Shown here one piece after another: positions 17,492 through 27,996 of a DNA stretch of 64,000 nt. The position numbers and the translations under genes are program-made. The stretch comes from Sphingomonas koreensis (GTDB lineage: Bacteria > Pseudomonadota > Alphaproteobacteria > Sphingomonadales > Sphingomonadaceae), in the NCBI RefSeq assembly GCF_002797435.1, contig NZ_PGEN01000001.1, positions 2,292,501 to 2,356,500 of the forward strand, in the 5' to 3' direction. The notes under the pieces are model-generated. The model was not told the DNA's origin, did no database searches, and was given only the letters and a program-made list of their open reading frames with translations. How positions within the stretch are numbered: the first letter of the stretch is position 1; the number at the start of each line of letters is the position of its first letter.

Positions 17492-19327
17492 ATGCGGACA
17501 TGGGATGTGATCGTGATCGGCGGCGGACACGCCGGAACCGAAGCGGCTGCGGCGGCTGCGCGCTGTGGCGCGCGCGCCGCGCTTGTCACCTTCGACCCGG
17601 CGATGCTTGGCGCGATGTCATGCAACCCCGCCATCGGGGGCCTCGGCAAAGGTCATCTGGTGCGCGAAGTCGATGCGCTGGATGGCCTGATCGGACGCGC
17701 CGCGGACCAGGCGGCGATCCATTATCGCCTGCTCAATCGATCCAAGGGCCCGGCTGTACAGGGTCCGCGGGTTCAGGCGGACCGCAGGCGCTACGCCGCT
17801 GCGATCCAGACGATGCTGGCTGCCCAGGCGGGGCTCGATATCGTTGAAGGTGAGGCAGTGGGCTTGCTGATCGAGCAGGGACGGGTGAACGGCGTCCAGT
17901 TGGGTGATGGCGAGATGCTGCGTTGCGCGGCGGCGGTCATCGCCAGCGGTACCTTTCTGGGCGGGCGCATCTTCCGAGGCGAGGAGCGCGAGACGGGCGG
18001 ACGCGTCGGCGAGCGTGCCGCTACCGCGTTAGGAATCCAGTTACGCGAACTTGCGCTTCCGATCACGCGCCTGAAGACGGGCACCCCGCCGCGTCTGGAC
18101 GGCCGCACGATCGACTGGGGCGCGCTCGAAGAACAGCCCTCCGACACGGAATCGTGGCGAATGTCCCCGCTGACATGCACGCCGCGCCTGCGCCAACTCG
18201 CTTGTGCTATCACGCGTACGACGCACGAAACGCACGATATCATCCGGGGTGGTCTCGACCGCTCGCCGCTGTTCAGCGGCGCGATCGAGGCCGGCGGTCC
18301 GCGCTACTGCCCGTCGATCGAGGACAAGATCTTCCGCTTCGGCGACCGCGACGGGCATCAGATCTTCCTCGAGCCGGAGGGGCTGGACACCAATCTGGTC
18401 TATCCCAATGGCCTTTCGACCTCACTGCCGACCGATGTGCAGGCAGCGATGATCGCGTCGATCCCGGGGCTGGCACGCGCGGCGATCGTCACGCCGGGCT
18501 ATGCCGTGGAGTATGACCATGTCGATCCGCGCGCGCTGGAGGCTTCGCTTGAGTGCCGAGATGTGCCGGGACTGTTCTGCGCGGGTCAGATCAACGGCAC
18601 GACGGGCTATGAGGAAGCGGCGGCGCAAGGGCTGGTTGCCGGGGTCAACGCCGCGGCGCTGGCGCTCGGCCAGGCGCCGATGATCCTGCCGCGCGAGCTC
18701 AGCTATATCGGCGTGATGATCGACGACCTCACGCTTCAGGGCGTGACCGAGCCCTATCGCATGCTGACGGCCCGCGCCGAGTATCGCCTGCGCCTGCGTG
18801 CCGACAATGCCGAGACCAGGCTGGGTGCGATCGGAGAAACGGCCGGTTGCATCGGCGAGGTCCGGCAAGCGCATCAGCGGCGCCGCCGCGAGGACCGCGC
18901 GGCGCTCGATGCGCGCTTCACCGCGCCGCTGACAGCCCGCCAGCTGGGGCAGGCGGGGGCATCGGTATCTCAGGATGGCGCGCGTCGCAGCGCGTTTGAG
19001 TGGTTGCGCTTTCCGGGGGTTAGCATCGCTCATCTCGGTCTGGATACCGGGGATGTCGATCCGGACCTGCTCGCCGAGTTGATCGAGGATGCGCGCTATG
19101 CGCCCTATCTGGAGCGGCAGGCAGCGGAGCAGGAGGCGATGGCACGATCCGATGCGACGCCGATCGCCGGATCGCTTGACTATGCGGCGATCCCCGGCCT
19201 GTCGAACGAGATGGTCGAGCGCTTGTCGCTCGCACGGCCGGCAACGGTTGGCGATGCCGCGCGCGTGCGCGGGATCACCCCGGCGGCGCTCACCGCCATC
19301 ATGCTTCATGTTCGGCGTGCCGCATGA
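17492..19327 (+). CDS. mnmG: tRNA uridine-5-carboxymethylaminomethyl modification enzyme MnmG
   Basis: FAD-dependent partner of MnmE. The 611-residue product starts [16 protein letters not shown], the dinucleotide-binding fold. It shows [13 protein letters not shown] (near 46-58), the motif R-Y-C-P-S-I-E-D-K, and the cysteine-containing [20 protein letters not shown] at 17492 is chosen as the family start; the TTG at 17456 would lie next to the parS-like palindrome. The stop overlaps rsmG (ATGA). Confidence 0.97.
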   Translation: MRTWDVIVIGGGHAGTEAAAAAARCGARAALVTFDPAMLGAMSCNPAIGGLGKGHLVREVDALDGLIGRAADQAAIHYRLLNRSKGPAVQGPRVQADRRRYAAAIQTMLAAQAGLDIVEGEAVGLLIEQGRVNGVQLGDGEMLRCAAAVIASGTFLGGRIFRGEERETGGRVGERAATALGIQLRELALPITRLKTGTPPRLDGRTIDWGALEEQPSDTESWRMSPLTCTPRLRQLACAITRTTHETHDIIRGGLDRSPLFSGAIEAGGPRYCPSIEDKIFRFGDRDGHQIFLEPEGLDTNLVYPNGLSTSLPTDVQAAMIASIPGLARAAIVTPGYAVEYDHVDPRALEASLECRDVPGLFCAGQINGTTGYEEAAAQGLVAGVNAAALALGQAPMILPRELSYIGVMIDDLTLQGVTEPYRMLTARAEYRLRLRADNAETRLGAIGETAGCIGEVRQAHQRRRREDRAALDARFTAPLTARQLGQAGASVSQDGARRSAFEWLRFPGVSIAHLGLDTGDVDPDLLAELIEDARYAPYLERQAAEQEAMARSDATPIAGSLDYAAIPGLSNEMVERLSLARPATVGDAARVRGITPAALTAIMLHVRRAA

Positions 19328-19932
19328 CTGAGGATGAAGCCAGAGATTGGATCCGTGAGCGTTACGGTGTTTCACGTGAAACAAGGCTCGCACTGTTCGT
19401 CGAGCTGCTCCGCAAGGAAGCGGAGAAGCAGAATCTGATCGCACCCTCGACGCTCGATCAGATCTGGGCGCGGCATATCGTCGATTCGGCGCAGCTGCTG
19501 GCCCATGCGCCCGGCACTGGTATGTGGCTGGATATCGGTAGCGGTGCGGGGCTACCGGGGCTGGTCGTTGCGCTGCTTCGGGACGCGCCGGTCGAACTTG
19601 TCGAACCGCGCAAGCTGCGCACTGATTTTCTGTCGCGTGCAGCAGCGGAGCTGGATCTGAGCGACGTCTCCGTCCACACCGCGAAGATCGAACGGACCCA
19701 AGGGCCGGCAGCCGTCATCTCCGCCCGAGCCGTCGCACAGCTCGCCGACCTGTTCCGCATCGCCAGGCATCGATCCACGTCTTCCACAGTCTGGGTGCTG
19801 CCAAAGGGCCGAAATGCGCAATCGGAGGTGGAAGAGGCGCGCCGCAACTGGCATGGTTCCTTCCACGTGGAACCGAGCATTACGGCTCCCGATTCACTCA
19901 TCGTCGTCGCTAAGGGGGTCCGCCCGAGATGA
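19324..19932 (+). CDS. rsmG: 16S rRNA (guanine527-N7)-methyltransferase RsmG
   Basis: Methylates G527 of 16S rRNA using S-adenosylmethionine. The 202-residue product has the SAM-binding loop [14 protein letters not shown] at about 61-74, an N-L-I-A-P-S-T substrate segment and V-E-P-R-K-L-R. Two parS-like palindromes lie inside the coding sequence, one near codons 15-20 and one near codon 180. The gene overlaps mnmG and parA by four bases each, the conserved gidB-parA arrangement. Confidence 0.95.
   Translation: MTEDEARDWIRERYGVSRETRLALFVELLRKEAEKQNLIAPSTLDQIWARHIVDSAQLLAHAPGTGMWLDIGSGAGLPGLVVALLRDAPVELVEPRKLRTDFLSRAAAELDLSDVSVHTAKIERTQGPAAVISARAVAQLADLFRIARHRSTSSTVWVLPKGRNAQSEVEEARRNWHGSFHVEPSITAPDSLIVVAKGVRPR
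19368..19383. other. parS: parS-like centromere site 2 (consensus)
   Basis: Perfect 16-base palindrome TGTTTCACGTGAAACA inside the 5' part of rsmG. It equals the widely conserved parS consensus of Bacillus and many other bacteria. It overlaps the codons for V-S-R-E-T, which this gene tolerates. Confidence 0.92.
19860..19873. other. parS: parS-like centromere site 3
   Basis: CTTCCACGTGGAAC inside the 3' part of rsmG: a 12-base palindrome TTCCACGTGGAA with one mismatch in the outer pair relative to site 1. It lies about 55 bases before the parA start. Confidence 0.7.
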
Positions 19933-20708
19933 TCTGCATCGCCATCGCGAACCAGAAGGGTGGGGTTGGCAAGACCACGAGCGCGATCAATGTCGGCACT
20001 GCGCTTGCCGCGACCGGGCAGCGCGTGCTGCTCCTCGACCTCGACCCGCAGGGGAATTGCTCGACAGGGCTCGGTATCAGCCGGGCCGATCGCGAGCGTT
20101 CAACCTATGATCTGCTGGTCGGCGATGTCACGCTGCAGGAGGTCGCCGTCGCGACCAAGGTTCCGGGGCTCGACATCGTTCCGGCCACGGTCGACCTGTC
20201 GGGCGCAGAGATCGAGCTGATCGAATTCGATGCGCGCACCCATCGTCTCGACAATGCGATCGATCGCAGCGAACAGCGCTGGGACGTGATCCTGATTGAT
20301 TGCCCGCCCTCGCTAGGCCTGCTGACGATCAATGCGATGGTCGCGTCGGATGCGCTGCTGGTCCCGCTCCAATGCGAATTCTTTGCGCTGGAAGGACTGA
20401 GTCAGCTGCTGAGCACGGTCGAGCGGATTCGCAGCCGGTTCAATCCCGGCTTGTCGATCTTGGGCGTCGTGCTGACGATGTACGATCGCCGCAACCGCCT
20501 CACCGATCAGGTCGCGGACGATGTGCGCGCGGTGCTGGGGGGCGTCGTGTTCGACACGGTGATTCCGCGCAATGTTCGCCTCTCCGAAGCACCGAGCCAT
20601 GGCATGCCGGCGCTGATCTACGACTATCGCTGCGCTGGCTCGGAAGCGTATATCGCGCTCGCTCGCGAGGTAATTGATCGACTGCCCAGGCTGAGGAAAG
20701 CCGCATGA
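19929..20708 (+). CDS. parA: Chromosome partitioning ATPase ParA
   Basis: Walker-type ATPase that moves ParB-parS complexes and so separates newly replicated origins. The 259-residue product has the deviant Walker A K-G-G-V-G-K-T-T at about 10-17, D-L-D-P-Q-G-N near 39-45 and D-C-P-P-S-L-G. There is no N-terminal DNA-binding extension, so it is a Soj-type chromosomal ParA. It overlaps rsmG upstream and parB downstream by four bases. Confidence 0.97.
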   Translation: MICIAIANQKGGVGKTTSAINVGTALAATGQRVLLLDLDPQGNCSTGLGISRADRERSTYDLLVGDVTLQEVAVATKVPGLDIVPATVDLSGAEIELIEFDARTHRLDNAIDRSEQRWDVILIDCPPSLGLLTINAMVASDALLVPLQCEFFALEGLSQLLSTVERIRSRFNPGLSILGVVLTMYDRRNRLTDQVADDVRAVLGGVVFDTVIPRNVRLSEAPSHGMPALIYDYRCAGSEAYIALAREVIDRLPRLRKAA

Positions 20709-21625
20709 CCGACGAAACCACGCCATCCGCCTCCGTCACTCCGCTGCGCAAGCCGCGGCCCGGACTCGGTCGCGGGCTTAGCGCGCTGCTCGGCGATGCC
20801 GAGCGCGAGGAGCCGGTCCGCCCCGGTTCCGAGCATTCGCCGGGCGTCCGGATGTTGCCGGTCAGTTCGCTCGCGCCGCATCCGGAGCAGCCGCGGCGTC
20901 ACTTCGACGAGGACGCGCTGGAGGAGCTGGCCAAGTCGATCGCGGCGCGCGGGCTGATCCAGCCGATCGTCGTGCGTCCGCATGGCAAGGAGTATCAGAT
21001 CGTCGCAGGTGAGCGCCGCTGGCGAGCGGCGCAGCGGGTGCGGCTGCACGAGGTTCCGGTGATCGTCCGCGATCTCGACGAGGCCGAGACACTCGAGATC
21101 GCGATCATCGAGAATATCCAGCGCGAGGAGCTGAACGCGATCGAGGAAGCGGAGGCCTATGCCAAGCTGATCGGGCAGTTCGGCCATACGCAGGAAGTGT
21201 TGGCCAAGATCGTCCACAAGTCGCGGAGCCATATCGCCAACCTGCTACGCCTTCTCGATCTGCCGCCGAGCGTCCGCGAGCGCGTGGTCGAGGGTACGCT
21301 GACCATGGGTCATGCCCGCGCGCTTATCGGCGCGCCCGACCCCGAGAAGCTCGCCCGGATTGTCGTCGAGCGCGACCTGTCGGTGCGCGAGACCGAGAAG
21401 CTGGCGCGCGAAGCTAAGCCACGCGCGCCGGGGAAGGGGAACGGTCCGTCTTCCGATCTTGGCGCCAATGCCGATATCGCTGCGCTAGAGCGGCAGTTGG
21501 GCGATGTGCTCGGCCTCAATGTGAAGATCGGCTATGGCGACAAAGGCGGGACGATGACCCTGGCCTATTCGACGCTCGATCAGCTCGACATGATCTGCCA
21601 GCGGCTGACGGGTGAGAAAATATAG
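20705..21625 (+). CDS. parB: Chromosome partitioning protein ParB
   Basis: CTP-dependent DNA clamp that loads at parS sites. The 306-residue product has the N-terminal L-G-R-G-L-S-A-L-L ParA-contact segment, the ParB/sulfiredoxin domain with N-P/H-P-E-Q-P-R-R-H-F and the CTP-binding G-E-R-R-W-R-A (about 101-107). An HTH with the V-H-K-S-R-S-H-I-A-N-L-L-R-L segment (about 169-182) and a C-terminal dimerisation part from about 255 follow. The three parS-like sites immediately upstream are its expected targets. Confidence 0.97.
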   Translation: MTDETTPSASVTPLRKPRPGLGRGLSALLGDAEREEPVRPGSEHSPGVRMLPVSSLAPHPEQPRRHFDEDALEELAKSIAARGLIQPIVVRPHGKEYQIVAGERRWRAAQRVRLHEVPVIVRDLDEAETLEIAIIENIQREELNAIEEAEAYAKLIGQFGHTQEVLAKIVHKSRSHIANLLRLLDLPPSVRERVVEGTLTMGHARALIGAPDPEKLARIVVERDLSVRETEKLAREAKPRAPGKGNGPSSDLGANADIAALERQLGDVLGLNVKIGYGDKGGTMTLAYSTLDQLDMICQRLTGEKI

Positions 21626-22011
21626 TATTTTCAGATGCTTAACTGATTTCTCCGTACCTCGCCCATGAGCCGAACACTTAAACGACCAGAATGGACGGTT
21701 GCTTGCCAATCCTCTCACACAGTCTCGGAGTTGCTGTCGCCATAACGGCGCTTCGCCGCGAGTTCCGCAGCTACCGGAGGAGGCACCGTCATGCATACGG
21801 CCGGCCCGTCCCGGACAGCTAAAACCTCATCTTCGATTAGCGGAGACCCTTTCTCCGCTCTCAATCGAGTAGAATCGCCACGAGAGCGGGTATCGGTACG
21901 ATAGCTAGCTCGCCGTTGCGCAAACGGAGAGTGTTGCGGCGTTGCGGTATGATCGCAACCGAGAAGGAACCCGACTGACAGGTCTGACCTTATCAATCGA
22001 TTGTTGTCCCT
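21626..22011. other. 386-base gap between parB and holA; no confident gene
   Basis: The gap separates two convergent genes and is visibly less GC-rich than its neighbours. A minus-strand open frame (21715-21996) ends ...E-L-A-A-K-R-R-Y-G-D-S-N-S-E-T-V, but it has no recognised family, and no ribosome-binding site or start could be supported. A perfect 8-bp hairpin AGCGGAGA / TCTCCGCT lies at 21839-21859. No T-run follows it. No tRNA or promoter was recognised. Decayed gene remnants are possible. Confidence 0.5.
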
Positions 22012-23034
22012 TCACCGCCCCCGCGCCGCGGCTCGCGACAGCGTCACCAACGCCTCGTCAGCGATCACCTGGCCCGCATTGCCGCCGGCACGGGTCATGC
22101 CGCGTTCCGCCTCCCGCACGCGTTCTACGGCGCGCGCCAGCATCGGGCTGGTCCAGCGGCGCAGCGCGATCTTGGTGCTCATCTCCTCCTTGAAGAAGAC
22201 GCGGTGCTTCTTGACGACTTCATCGGGTGACGCGCCGCGGTCGATATCGGCGCGCATCTCGGCGAGGCTCATCAGTCGGCGGACGAGCTGGCGAAGCAGC
22301 GGAATCGCAGAGACGCCGGCCTGTTCGAGTCTGGCGAGCTCGATGCCGATCTCGGCCGCTCGGCCCTCGACCACCGCCTCGATCGCGCTCTGCATCTCTG
22401 CGTCGCCGAGATCGGCGCCGATTGCCTCCAGCGCCTCCATTCCCGCCTCACGCGGGCGATCGGGTGCGGCATCGAGATAGATGGAAAGCTTCTCGATCTC
22501 CCGCGCCAGCACAGCGCGATCGCCACCAGAGAGCGCCGCGAGCCGTTCGGCACTGCCGTTGATCAGCCTCAGGCCATTCTCGCGTGCGATTCCGGCGGCG
22601 AGCTGGGCCGCGTTGCGCGCGTCGGGGATATAGCAGGCATGCGCCATCGCGCCGGGTGCCGCGAGGACGAGTTTGAGCAGCCTTCCGGTGCCCTTCAGAG
22701 CCCCACCGACCGCGACCACGGGGTTCCCGGCCACTTCCGCGTCGAGCAGCAGCCGCACCGCCTCGGTACCGTCGTCGTCGATGCCGGCGATGCGGACATA
22801 GCGCGCGCCGCCGAACAGCGAGAGCGATGCGGCTTCGCCTGCGAGCCGTCCCGGGTCGCCCTTTAGCGAGGATCCTTCGATATCGATGCGCTCGGCCTCG
22901 GCCCCCATTGCCCGGCCGAGCCGCGCGGCGAGATCGTTGGCACCCGATTCGTCGGGGCCGTAGAGGAGGAAGAGGCGGATATCCGGCCCGGGCTTGTCCA
23001 GCCGGGCCCTAATCTGCGCTTCGCTGGCCTTCAC
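22012..23034 (-). CDS. holA: DNA polymerase III delta subunit
   Basis: Clamp-loader subunit that opens the beta clamp. The 340-residue product has the HolA N-terminal fold (L-F-L-L-Y-G-P-D-E-S-G near residue 20) and A-Y-I-P-D-A/Y-I-P-D in C-Y-I-P-D-A-R-N. The later F-K-E-E and L-L-R-Q-L-V-R-R segments are also typical. It overlaps lptE by four bases and is last in the leuS-lptE-holA run, an order common in alphaproteobacteria. Confidence 0.9.
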   Translation of the reverse strand: MKASEAQIRARLDKPGPDIRLFLLYGPDESGANDLAARLGRAMGAEAERIDIEGSSLKGDPGRLAGEAASLSLFGGARYVRIAGIDDDGTEAVRLLLDAEVAGNPVVAVGGALKGTGRLLKLVLAAPGAMAHACYIPDARNAAQLAAGIARENGLRLINGSAERLAALSGGDRAVLAREIEKLSIYLDAAPDRPREAGMEALEAIGADLGDAEMQSAIEAVVEGRAAEIGIELARLEQAGVSAIPLLRQLVRRLMSLAEMRADIDRGASPDEVVKKHRVFFKEEMSTKIALRRWTSPMLARAVERVREAERGMTRAGGNAGQVIADEALVTLSRAAARGR

Positions 23035-23534
23035 TTGGTTTCGGAGGCGCGCGCGTAGCGGGCGAGGCGTGCGACGATCTGGTCGGCGACGATCCCCGAC
23101 AGCCGCTCGAGCGCGCTCTTCTCAGCCGCGATCGTGGCATATTCCGAGCCAGCCACGTCAATGCCGGCGTCCGAGCCAGCGGTGGCATCGAGCACAACCT
23201 GCCCGGTCGCGAGGTCGACGAGCTGATAGCGTGCGCGCAACGTGCGACGCTCGCGCGTCACCACATCGTCGCGGCGTACGCCCAGGCCCTGGATCTGGTC
23301 GTCGAGCTTGATGTCGAGCCGATAGGCGGGGGTGCCGCTGCGTGTCGCCTCGATCCGGTCGCGGACCGCGTTGGCGACCAGCCAGCCGCTCTCGCCCTCG
23401 ATCGGCGCGACCTCGACACCTGAGAGCATCGTCTGCACCGGACCGCCGACTCCCCCGCCATAAAGCGGCCGCAGCCCGCCACAGCCGCTGAGCGCGAGCG
23501 CCGAGAGCGCGAGCAGGGCTGGCGCGATTCTCAT
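23031..23534 (-). CDS. lptE: LPS assembly lipoprotein LptE
   Basis: Outer-membrane lipoprotein that plugs LptD and helps place lipopolysaccharide on the cell surface. The 167-residue product begins with a signal and lipobox (A-L-A-L-S-G-C-G, Cys18). The L-R-P-L-Y-G-G segment directly after it is typical of alphaproteobacterial LptE. ATG at 23534 is chosen because the signal begins there; longer starts run into leuS. It overlaps leuS and holA by four bases each. Confidence 0.85.
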   Translation of the reverse strand: MRIAPALLALSALALSGCGGLRPLYGGGVGGPVQTMLSGVEVAPIEGESGWLVANAVRDRIEATRSGTPAYRLDIKLDDQIQGLGVRRDDVVTRERRTLRARYQLVDLATGQVVLDATAGSDAGIDVAGSEYATIAAEKSALERLSGIVADQIVARLARYARASETK

Positions 23535-26035
23535 GCGACGATGTTCACCAGACGGTCGGGCACGACGATCACCTTCCTGGGGGTGGCGCCTTCCAGAATG
23601 CGCTGCACATTCGGGTTTGCCAAGGCCATCGCCTCGAGCGCGTCCTTCGCTTCGCCCTTTGCGGCCTTCACCGTGTCGCGCAGCTTGCCGTTGACCTGGA
23701 TCGCGATCGTCACCTCGTCCTCGACCAGCAATGCCGGATCTACCTGCGGCCATTCCGCGTCGGCGATCAGCCCGTCATTCCCCATCGCTGCCCAGGCTTC
23801 CTCGGCCAGGTGCGGAACCATCGGCGCGGCGATCCGGATCGCGGTGCGGATCGCGCTGGCGCGCGAAGCACTCGGCTGCGCTTTCTCGATCGCGTTGACC
23901 AGTGCGTAGAGCTTGGCGACGGCCTTGTTGAACTGAAGCCCTTCGATGTCGGAAGCCACCCCGGCGATCGTCTGGTGCAGGATGCGATCGAGCGGCTTGT
24001 CCTCACCCTCCCAGGCCTCGAGCCCGTCGAACAGGCGCCACAGCCGCTGAACGAAGCGCCACGCACCCTCGATGCCGTTCTCGGTCCACTCGAGGTCGCG
24101 CTCGGGCGGCGAATCCGAAAGCACGAACCAGCGCACCGCGTCCGCACCATATTGGTCGACGATCGGTTCGGGATCGACGGTGTTCTTCTTGGACTTGGAC
24201 ATCTTCTCGATGCGGCCGACCGTCGCGGGATTGCCGCTCGATTCCTCGATCCAGATCTCGCCCTTGCGCACGACCTCGCCCGGCGAGAGCCAGCGACCAT
24301 CGGCGGCCTTGTAGGTCTCGTGCGTCACCATGCCCTGGGTGAACAGCCCCTCGAACGGCTCGGCGATGTCGAGCATGCCGATGCGCTTGAGCGCGCGCGT
24401 CCAGAAGCGGGCATAGAGCAGGTGCAGGATCGCATGCTCTACCCCGCCGATATACTGGTTCACCGGCAGCCACTGTTCGGCGATCTTGCGGTCGAACGGC
24501 ATGTCGCCGGGCTGGCTGGCGAAGCGGATGAAGTACCAGCTCGAATCGACGAACGTGTCGAGCGTGTCGGTCTCGCGCCGCGCGGGATTGCCGCAGCGCG
24601 GGCAATCGACATGCTTCCACGTCGGGTGACGATCGAGCGGGTTGCCGGGAATGTCGAAGCTGACGTCCTCGGGCAGCACCACGGGAAGCTGTTTCTTGGG
24701 CACCGGAACGACGCCGCACACTTCGCAATGGACGATCGGGATCGGCGTGCCCCAGTAACGCTGGCGGCTGACGCCCCAGTCGCGCAGGCGCCACACGGTG
24801 GTGCCCTTGCCCCAGCCGCCCGCCTCGGCGCGAGTAATCACCTCACGCTTGGCATCGGGGACGTCCATCCCGTCGAGGAAGTGCGAGTTCACCAGCGTGC
24901 CGGGCCCCGAATAGGCCTCCGCGTCGGTGAATTCGGGTTCCGTTCTGGCGCCGTCGGAGACCACGCGGCGGATCGGCAGGCCGTATTTGGTCGCGAACTC
25001 GAAATCGCGCTGGTCGTGCGCCGGCACGCCAAAGACGGCACCCGTGCCATAGTCCATCAGCACGAAATTGGCGATGTAGACCGGCAATTCCCAAGCGGGA
25101 TCAAAGGGATGCGTCGCACGGATGCCGGTGTCGAAGCCCAGCTTCTCCTGCGTTTCCAGCTCGGCCGCGGTCGTGCCGCCCAGCTTGCACCGCGCGATGA
25201 ACGCTTCGGCTTCGGGGCTGGTCTGCGCGAGTTTGCGTGCGATCGGATGGTCCGCCGCGATCGCGACGAAGCTCGATCCGAAGATCGTGTCGGGCCGCGT
25301 CGTGAAGACCTCGACGTCAGCGCCATCGGAGAGCTTGAACCGGAACTGCAGCCCCTCGGACTTGCCGATCCAGTTTTCCTGCATCAGCCGGACCTTGTCG
25401 GGCCATTTGTCGAGCGTGCCGAGACCGTCGAGCAGCTCGTCGGCGAAATCGGTGATCTTGAGGAACCACTGGTTGAGCTTCTTCTTCTCGACCAGCGCGC
25501 CCGATCGCCAGCCGCGGCCGTCGATCACCTGCTCATTGGCGAGCACGGTCATGTCGACCGGATCCCAGTTGACCGTCGATTCCTTGCGATAGACGAGTCC
25601 ATTGGCGAACAGGTCCAGGAACAGCGCCTGCTCATGCCCGTAATAGTCGGGTTCGCACGTCGCGAGTTCGCGCGTCCAGTCGATGGCGAGGCCCAGCCGC
25701 TTGAGCTGCGCGCGCATCGTCGCGATGTTGTCGCGCGTCCAGCTTCCCGGATGGACCTTCTTTTCCATCGCCGCATTCTCGGCAGGCATGCCGAATGCGT
25801 CCCAGCCCATCGGGTGGAGCACTTCCATGCCCTTCATCCGCCGATAGCGGGTCAGCACGTCGCCCATCGTGTAGTTGCGGACATGGCCCATATGGATGCG
25901 CCCCGACGGATAGGGGAACATCTCGAGCACATAGGATTTGGGCTTTGGCGAGCTGTCGTCGGCGGCGAAGGTGCCGCGTTCCTCCCACAGCTTCTGCCAC
26001 GCAGAATCGGCCTTCAGCGCGTTGAACCGCGACAC
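23531..26035 (-). CDS. leuS: Leucyl-tRNA synthetase
   Basis: Class I aminoacyl-tRNA synthetase charging tRNA-Leu. The 834-residue product has the HIGH-type motif H-M-G-H in [14 protein letters not shown] (about 43-56), the CP1 editing domain with T-T-R-P-D-T-I-F-G, a zinc-knuckle-like C-x2-C pair near residues 436-439 and 477-480, and K-M-S-K-S (about 612). The start is GTG. It heads the run leuS-lptE-holA, while the DUF3576 gene lies 43 bases upstream. Confidence 0.97.
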   Translation of the reverse strand: MSRFNALKADSAWQKLWEERGTFAADDSSPKPKSYVLEMFPYPSGRIHMGHVRNYTMGDVLTRYRRMKGMEVLHPMGWDAFGMPAENAAMEKKVHPGSWTRDNIATMRAQLKRLGLAIDWTRELATCEPDYYGHEQALFLDLFANGLVYRKESTVNWDPVDMTVLANEQVIDGRGWRSGALVEKKKLNQWFLKITDFADELLDGLGTLDKWPDKVRLMQENWIGKSEGLQFRFKLSDGADVEVFTTRPDTIFGSSFVAIAADHPIARKLAQTSPEAEAFIARCKLGGTTAAELETQEKLGFDTGIRATHPFDPAWELPVYIANFVLMDYGTGAVFGVPAHDQRDFEFATKYGLPIRRVVSDGARTEPEFTDAEAYSGPGTLVNSHFLDGMDVPDAKREVITRAEAGGWGKGTTVWRLRDWGVSRQRYWGTPIPIVHCEVCGVVPVPKKQLPVVLPEDVSFDIPGNPLDRHPTWKHVDCPRCGNPARRETDTLDTFVDSSWYFIRFASQPGDMPFDRKIAEQWLPVNQYIGGVEHAILHLLYARFWTRALKRIGMLDIAEPFEGLFTQGMVTHETYKAADGRWLSPGEVVRKGEIWIEESSGNPATVGRIEKMSKSKKNTVDPEPIVDQYGADAVRWFVLSDSPPERDLEWTENGIEGAWRFVQRLWRLFDGLEAWEGEDKPLDRILHQTIAGVASDIEGLQFNKAVAKLYALVNAIEKAQPSASRASAIRTAIRIAAPMVPHLAEEAWAAMGNDGLIADAEWPQVDPALLVEDEVTIAIQVNGKLRDTVKAAKGEAKDALEAMALANPNVQRILEGATPRKVIVVPDRLVNIVA

Positions 26036-26078
26036 ATTTCTTCCTTCTTTTCGGAGCGGCGGGCGATCCCGCCCGCTC

Positions 26079-26528
26079 TCAATTCTCGACGATCGCCGCG
26101 CGGCGCAGGTCGCGGGCGCGAGTCAGGATGATGTCCTCTATCTTCTGCACCGTGGATGCTTCGACCGGCGAATCGACCCACTGGCCGTTGCGGTTGACCT
26201 GGCGCTGCGCGCTCACGCGAAGCGCATCGGCCCGCAGATCCTGGTCTAGGATCGCGACCGTCAGCTTGGTCCGCTCGGTCTGGAGGTTGGGATTCACGTA
26301 CCAGTCGGTGACGATCACGCCCCCGTTCGAGTCGGTCTGCATGATGGGCGCGAACGAAACGGTGTCGAGTGCAGCGCGCCACAGATAGGCATTGACGCCG
26401 ATCGTCGTGACCTTCGACGCGGCGAGATCCGCGCGAGGGCGTTCCTTGCCGCCGCCGCACGCGGCAAGCGGAGCCGTGAGGCTCAGGGCAAGGCTGCCCA
26501 GGATCGCGGTGCGCAACAGGCGGTTCAT
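26079..26528 (-). CDS. DUF3576 family lipoprotein
   Basis: A 149-residue exported lipoprotein of the alphaproteobacterial DUF3576 family; function unknown. It has a signal and lipobox (A-P-L-A-A-C, Cys22), then [15 protein letters not shown] and V-I-V-T-D-W-Y-V, the family hallmarks. ATG at 26528 is preferred over 26534 because AGGAAG would otherwise abut the start codon; from 26528 the spacing is six bases. In many relatives it lies directly before leuS, as here. Confidence 0.9.
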   Translation of the reverse strand: MNRLLRTAILGSLALSLTAPLAACGGGKERPRADLAASKVTTIGVNAYLWRAALDTVSFAPIMQTDSNGGVIVTDWYVNPNLQTERTKLTVAILDQDLRADALRVSAQRQVNRNGQWVDSPVEASTVQKIEDIILTRARDLRRAAIVEN

Positions 26529-26724
26529 CGGCATCTTCCTATGGGAAACTCTATGGGTGGCCAGCATCTATAGATCGTCATGCGCCCGCCGCAAGCGCAA
26601 GCCGCTTTGTCCTGCCGGTGCGCCCCTATGTGCGTCTTGTGCAACACTTGCGGGGAAAAGCGATTCCACCTGTGGAACATTGCGGCCGAATCATGGTAGG
26701 CCCAAAGCCAAGGTAGGGGACGAA

Positions 26725-27450
26725 ATGAGCGTTCGGCGACTCATGACTGGCATCGGGATCGGCGCGCTGGGCGCAGCCGGCCTTGTCGTCGCGCCCGCGC
26801 TTCTCGCCCAGACTGCCCCGCAGCAGCAGCGACTCGCCGTCACCAAGCGTGCGGCTTCGATCGGCAGCATCGGTACCTTTACCCCCGCGGCTGCGGACCC
26901 CAAGCTTGCGGCGGTTCTCGCGCGCACTGGTCTGGGCGGCAATGGTTTCCGATTCACACCCGCCGATTCGGCCCGTGCAACCAGCCGCAGCGTGACCGTA
27001 GCGGTACGCGCCCGGACGGCGCGCCCGGCAGCGGCGCTCGCGGATCGCGGCGCTGCGGCGCCCGCCGCCGTCACGCTGCAGCCGATCGCCTATAATCTCG
27101 GCATGTCGGTGGGTTGGAAGCGGTTCGCCGTTTCGGGGGATTTGTCCAAGCTCGATCTGGCTGGCCAGCCGGGCAGCCGCGAGGCGGTGGATGTCGGCAT
27201 CAGCTATACCGGCAAGCGCGCATCGGGCCGGATCAAGGCCGGAGCCGAGCGCCCGCTCGACGGTGCGCCGCGCCTGATCGCCGCCGATCCCAGCTATTCG
27301 ATCGATGTCGGCGGCTCCTATTCGCTGAGCCGCAATTTCGACCTGACCGCGGGCGTTCGCTACAAGTCGGAAGAGAACCGGCTGCCGCAGCTGACTGACA
27401 ACCGGCGTGACAGCCAGTCGGTCTATGTCGGCACTGCGATCCGCTTCTAA
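26725..27450 (+). CDS. Predicted exported outer-membrane beta-barrel-like protein
   Basis: A 241-residue protein with a signal peptide (about 1-28) and a basic, Ala/Arg-rich N-terminal half. The C-terminal half has alternating strand patterns (Y-N-L-G-M-S-V-G-W-K-R-F, V-D-V-G-I-S-Y, S-I-D-V-G-G-S-Y-S-L) and ends Y-V-G-T-A-I-R-F, a terminal Phe as in BAM-dependent barrels. The specific family is not recognised. ATG at 26725 is preceded by a G-rich ribosome-binding stretch and starts the signal; an upstream start at 26392 would add 111 residues overlapping the DUF3576 gene. Confidence 0.75.
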   Translation: MSVRRLMTGIGIGALGAAGLVVAPALLAQTAPQQQRLAVTKRAASIGSIGTFTPAAADPKLAAVLARTGLGGNGFRFTPADSARATSRSVTVAVRARTARPAAALADRGAAAPAAVTLQPIAYNLGMSVGWKRFAVSGDLSKLDLAGQPGSREAVDVGISYTGKRASGRIKAGAERPLDGAPRLIAADPSYSIDVGGSYSLSRNFDLTAGVRYKSEENRLPQLTDNRRDSQSVYVGTAIRF

Positions 27451-27974
27451 CCGCTCCACGCGTCGATCCCGGCCCAGCCATATACGCCTAGCGGCCTGAG
27501 TGCGCGCCAGCGGCGCTCGTTCATCCCGCCAAGTGCGATGACCGGTACGTTCGATCCGCGAATCAGCAACCCTAGTCGGACAGCTCCCAGCGTTCGCGCG
27601 CCGGGGTGGGAGCGAGTCGCGTGCACCGGCGAAACGAAGATCAGCTTCGCGCCGTTGCGCACCGCTGCGATCGCTTCTCGCCGGGAATGAACCGGTGCGG
27701 TCAGGGCGCCGCGATGACGGCCATGGCGCGGGGCCTGTTCCAGCCGCTCCGTGCCCGCGACAACCAGGACCAACCCCCGGCGCCGCGCGATTCGGGCGAT
27801 CCTGGCGAACAGGACCCGACGCTCGGCCGGTGGCAGCCCGTAATGCCGCAGGATCACACCCGATCCCTTTGGCAATGCGGCAAGCGCATCCCAGAGCCTT
27901 TCACCCAGCCGCTCGTCGGTCATCAGCCAGCGCCGGGGCAATTCCTGGGCAAGGGAGGGGTGGCGGCGGCGCAT
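27447..27974 (-). CDS. Thiamine phosphate synthase/TenI-like protein
   Basis: A 175-residue protein resembling the thiamine-phosphate synthase/TenI family, with L-A-A-L-P-K-G-S-G-V-I-L-R-H-Y, the S-P-V-H-A-T-like stretch F-V-S-P-V-H-A-T-R-S-H-P and V-I-A-L-G-G-M-N. The usual enzyme has about 210 residues, so this form is short. TMP synthase activity is doubtful because several N-terminal substrate residues cannot be located. It overlaps the outer-membrane protein gene at its 3' end and is divergent from the YggS gene. Confidence 0.75.
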   Translation of the reverse strand: MRRRHPSLAQELPRRWLMTDERLGERLWDALAALPKGSGVILRHYGLPPAERRVLFARIARIARRRGLVLVVAGTERLEQAPRHGRHRGALTAPVHSRREAIAAVRNGAKLIFVSPVHATRSHPGARTLGAVRLGLLIRGSNVPVIALGGMNERRWRALRPLGVYGWAGIDAWSG

Positions 27975-27996
27975 TGCCCCTTCTATAGCCGCGCCC

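Noticed and set aside
21715..21996. Minus-strand frame of 93 codons between parB and holA
   Set aside because: No ribosome-binding site, family or conserved motif could be supported; kept only as part of the gap description.
23810..26131. A 773-codon plus-strand frame across leuS
   Set aside because: It is antisense to the clearly identified leuS and has only the low-complexity composition expected of high-GC antisense frames.
26664..26677. TTCCAC-CT-GTGGAA, resembling parS
   Set aside because: Two extra bases break the CACGTG core, so ParB binding is not expected; it lies 5 kb beyond parB.
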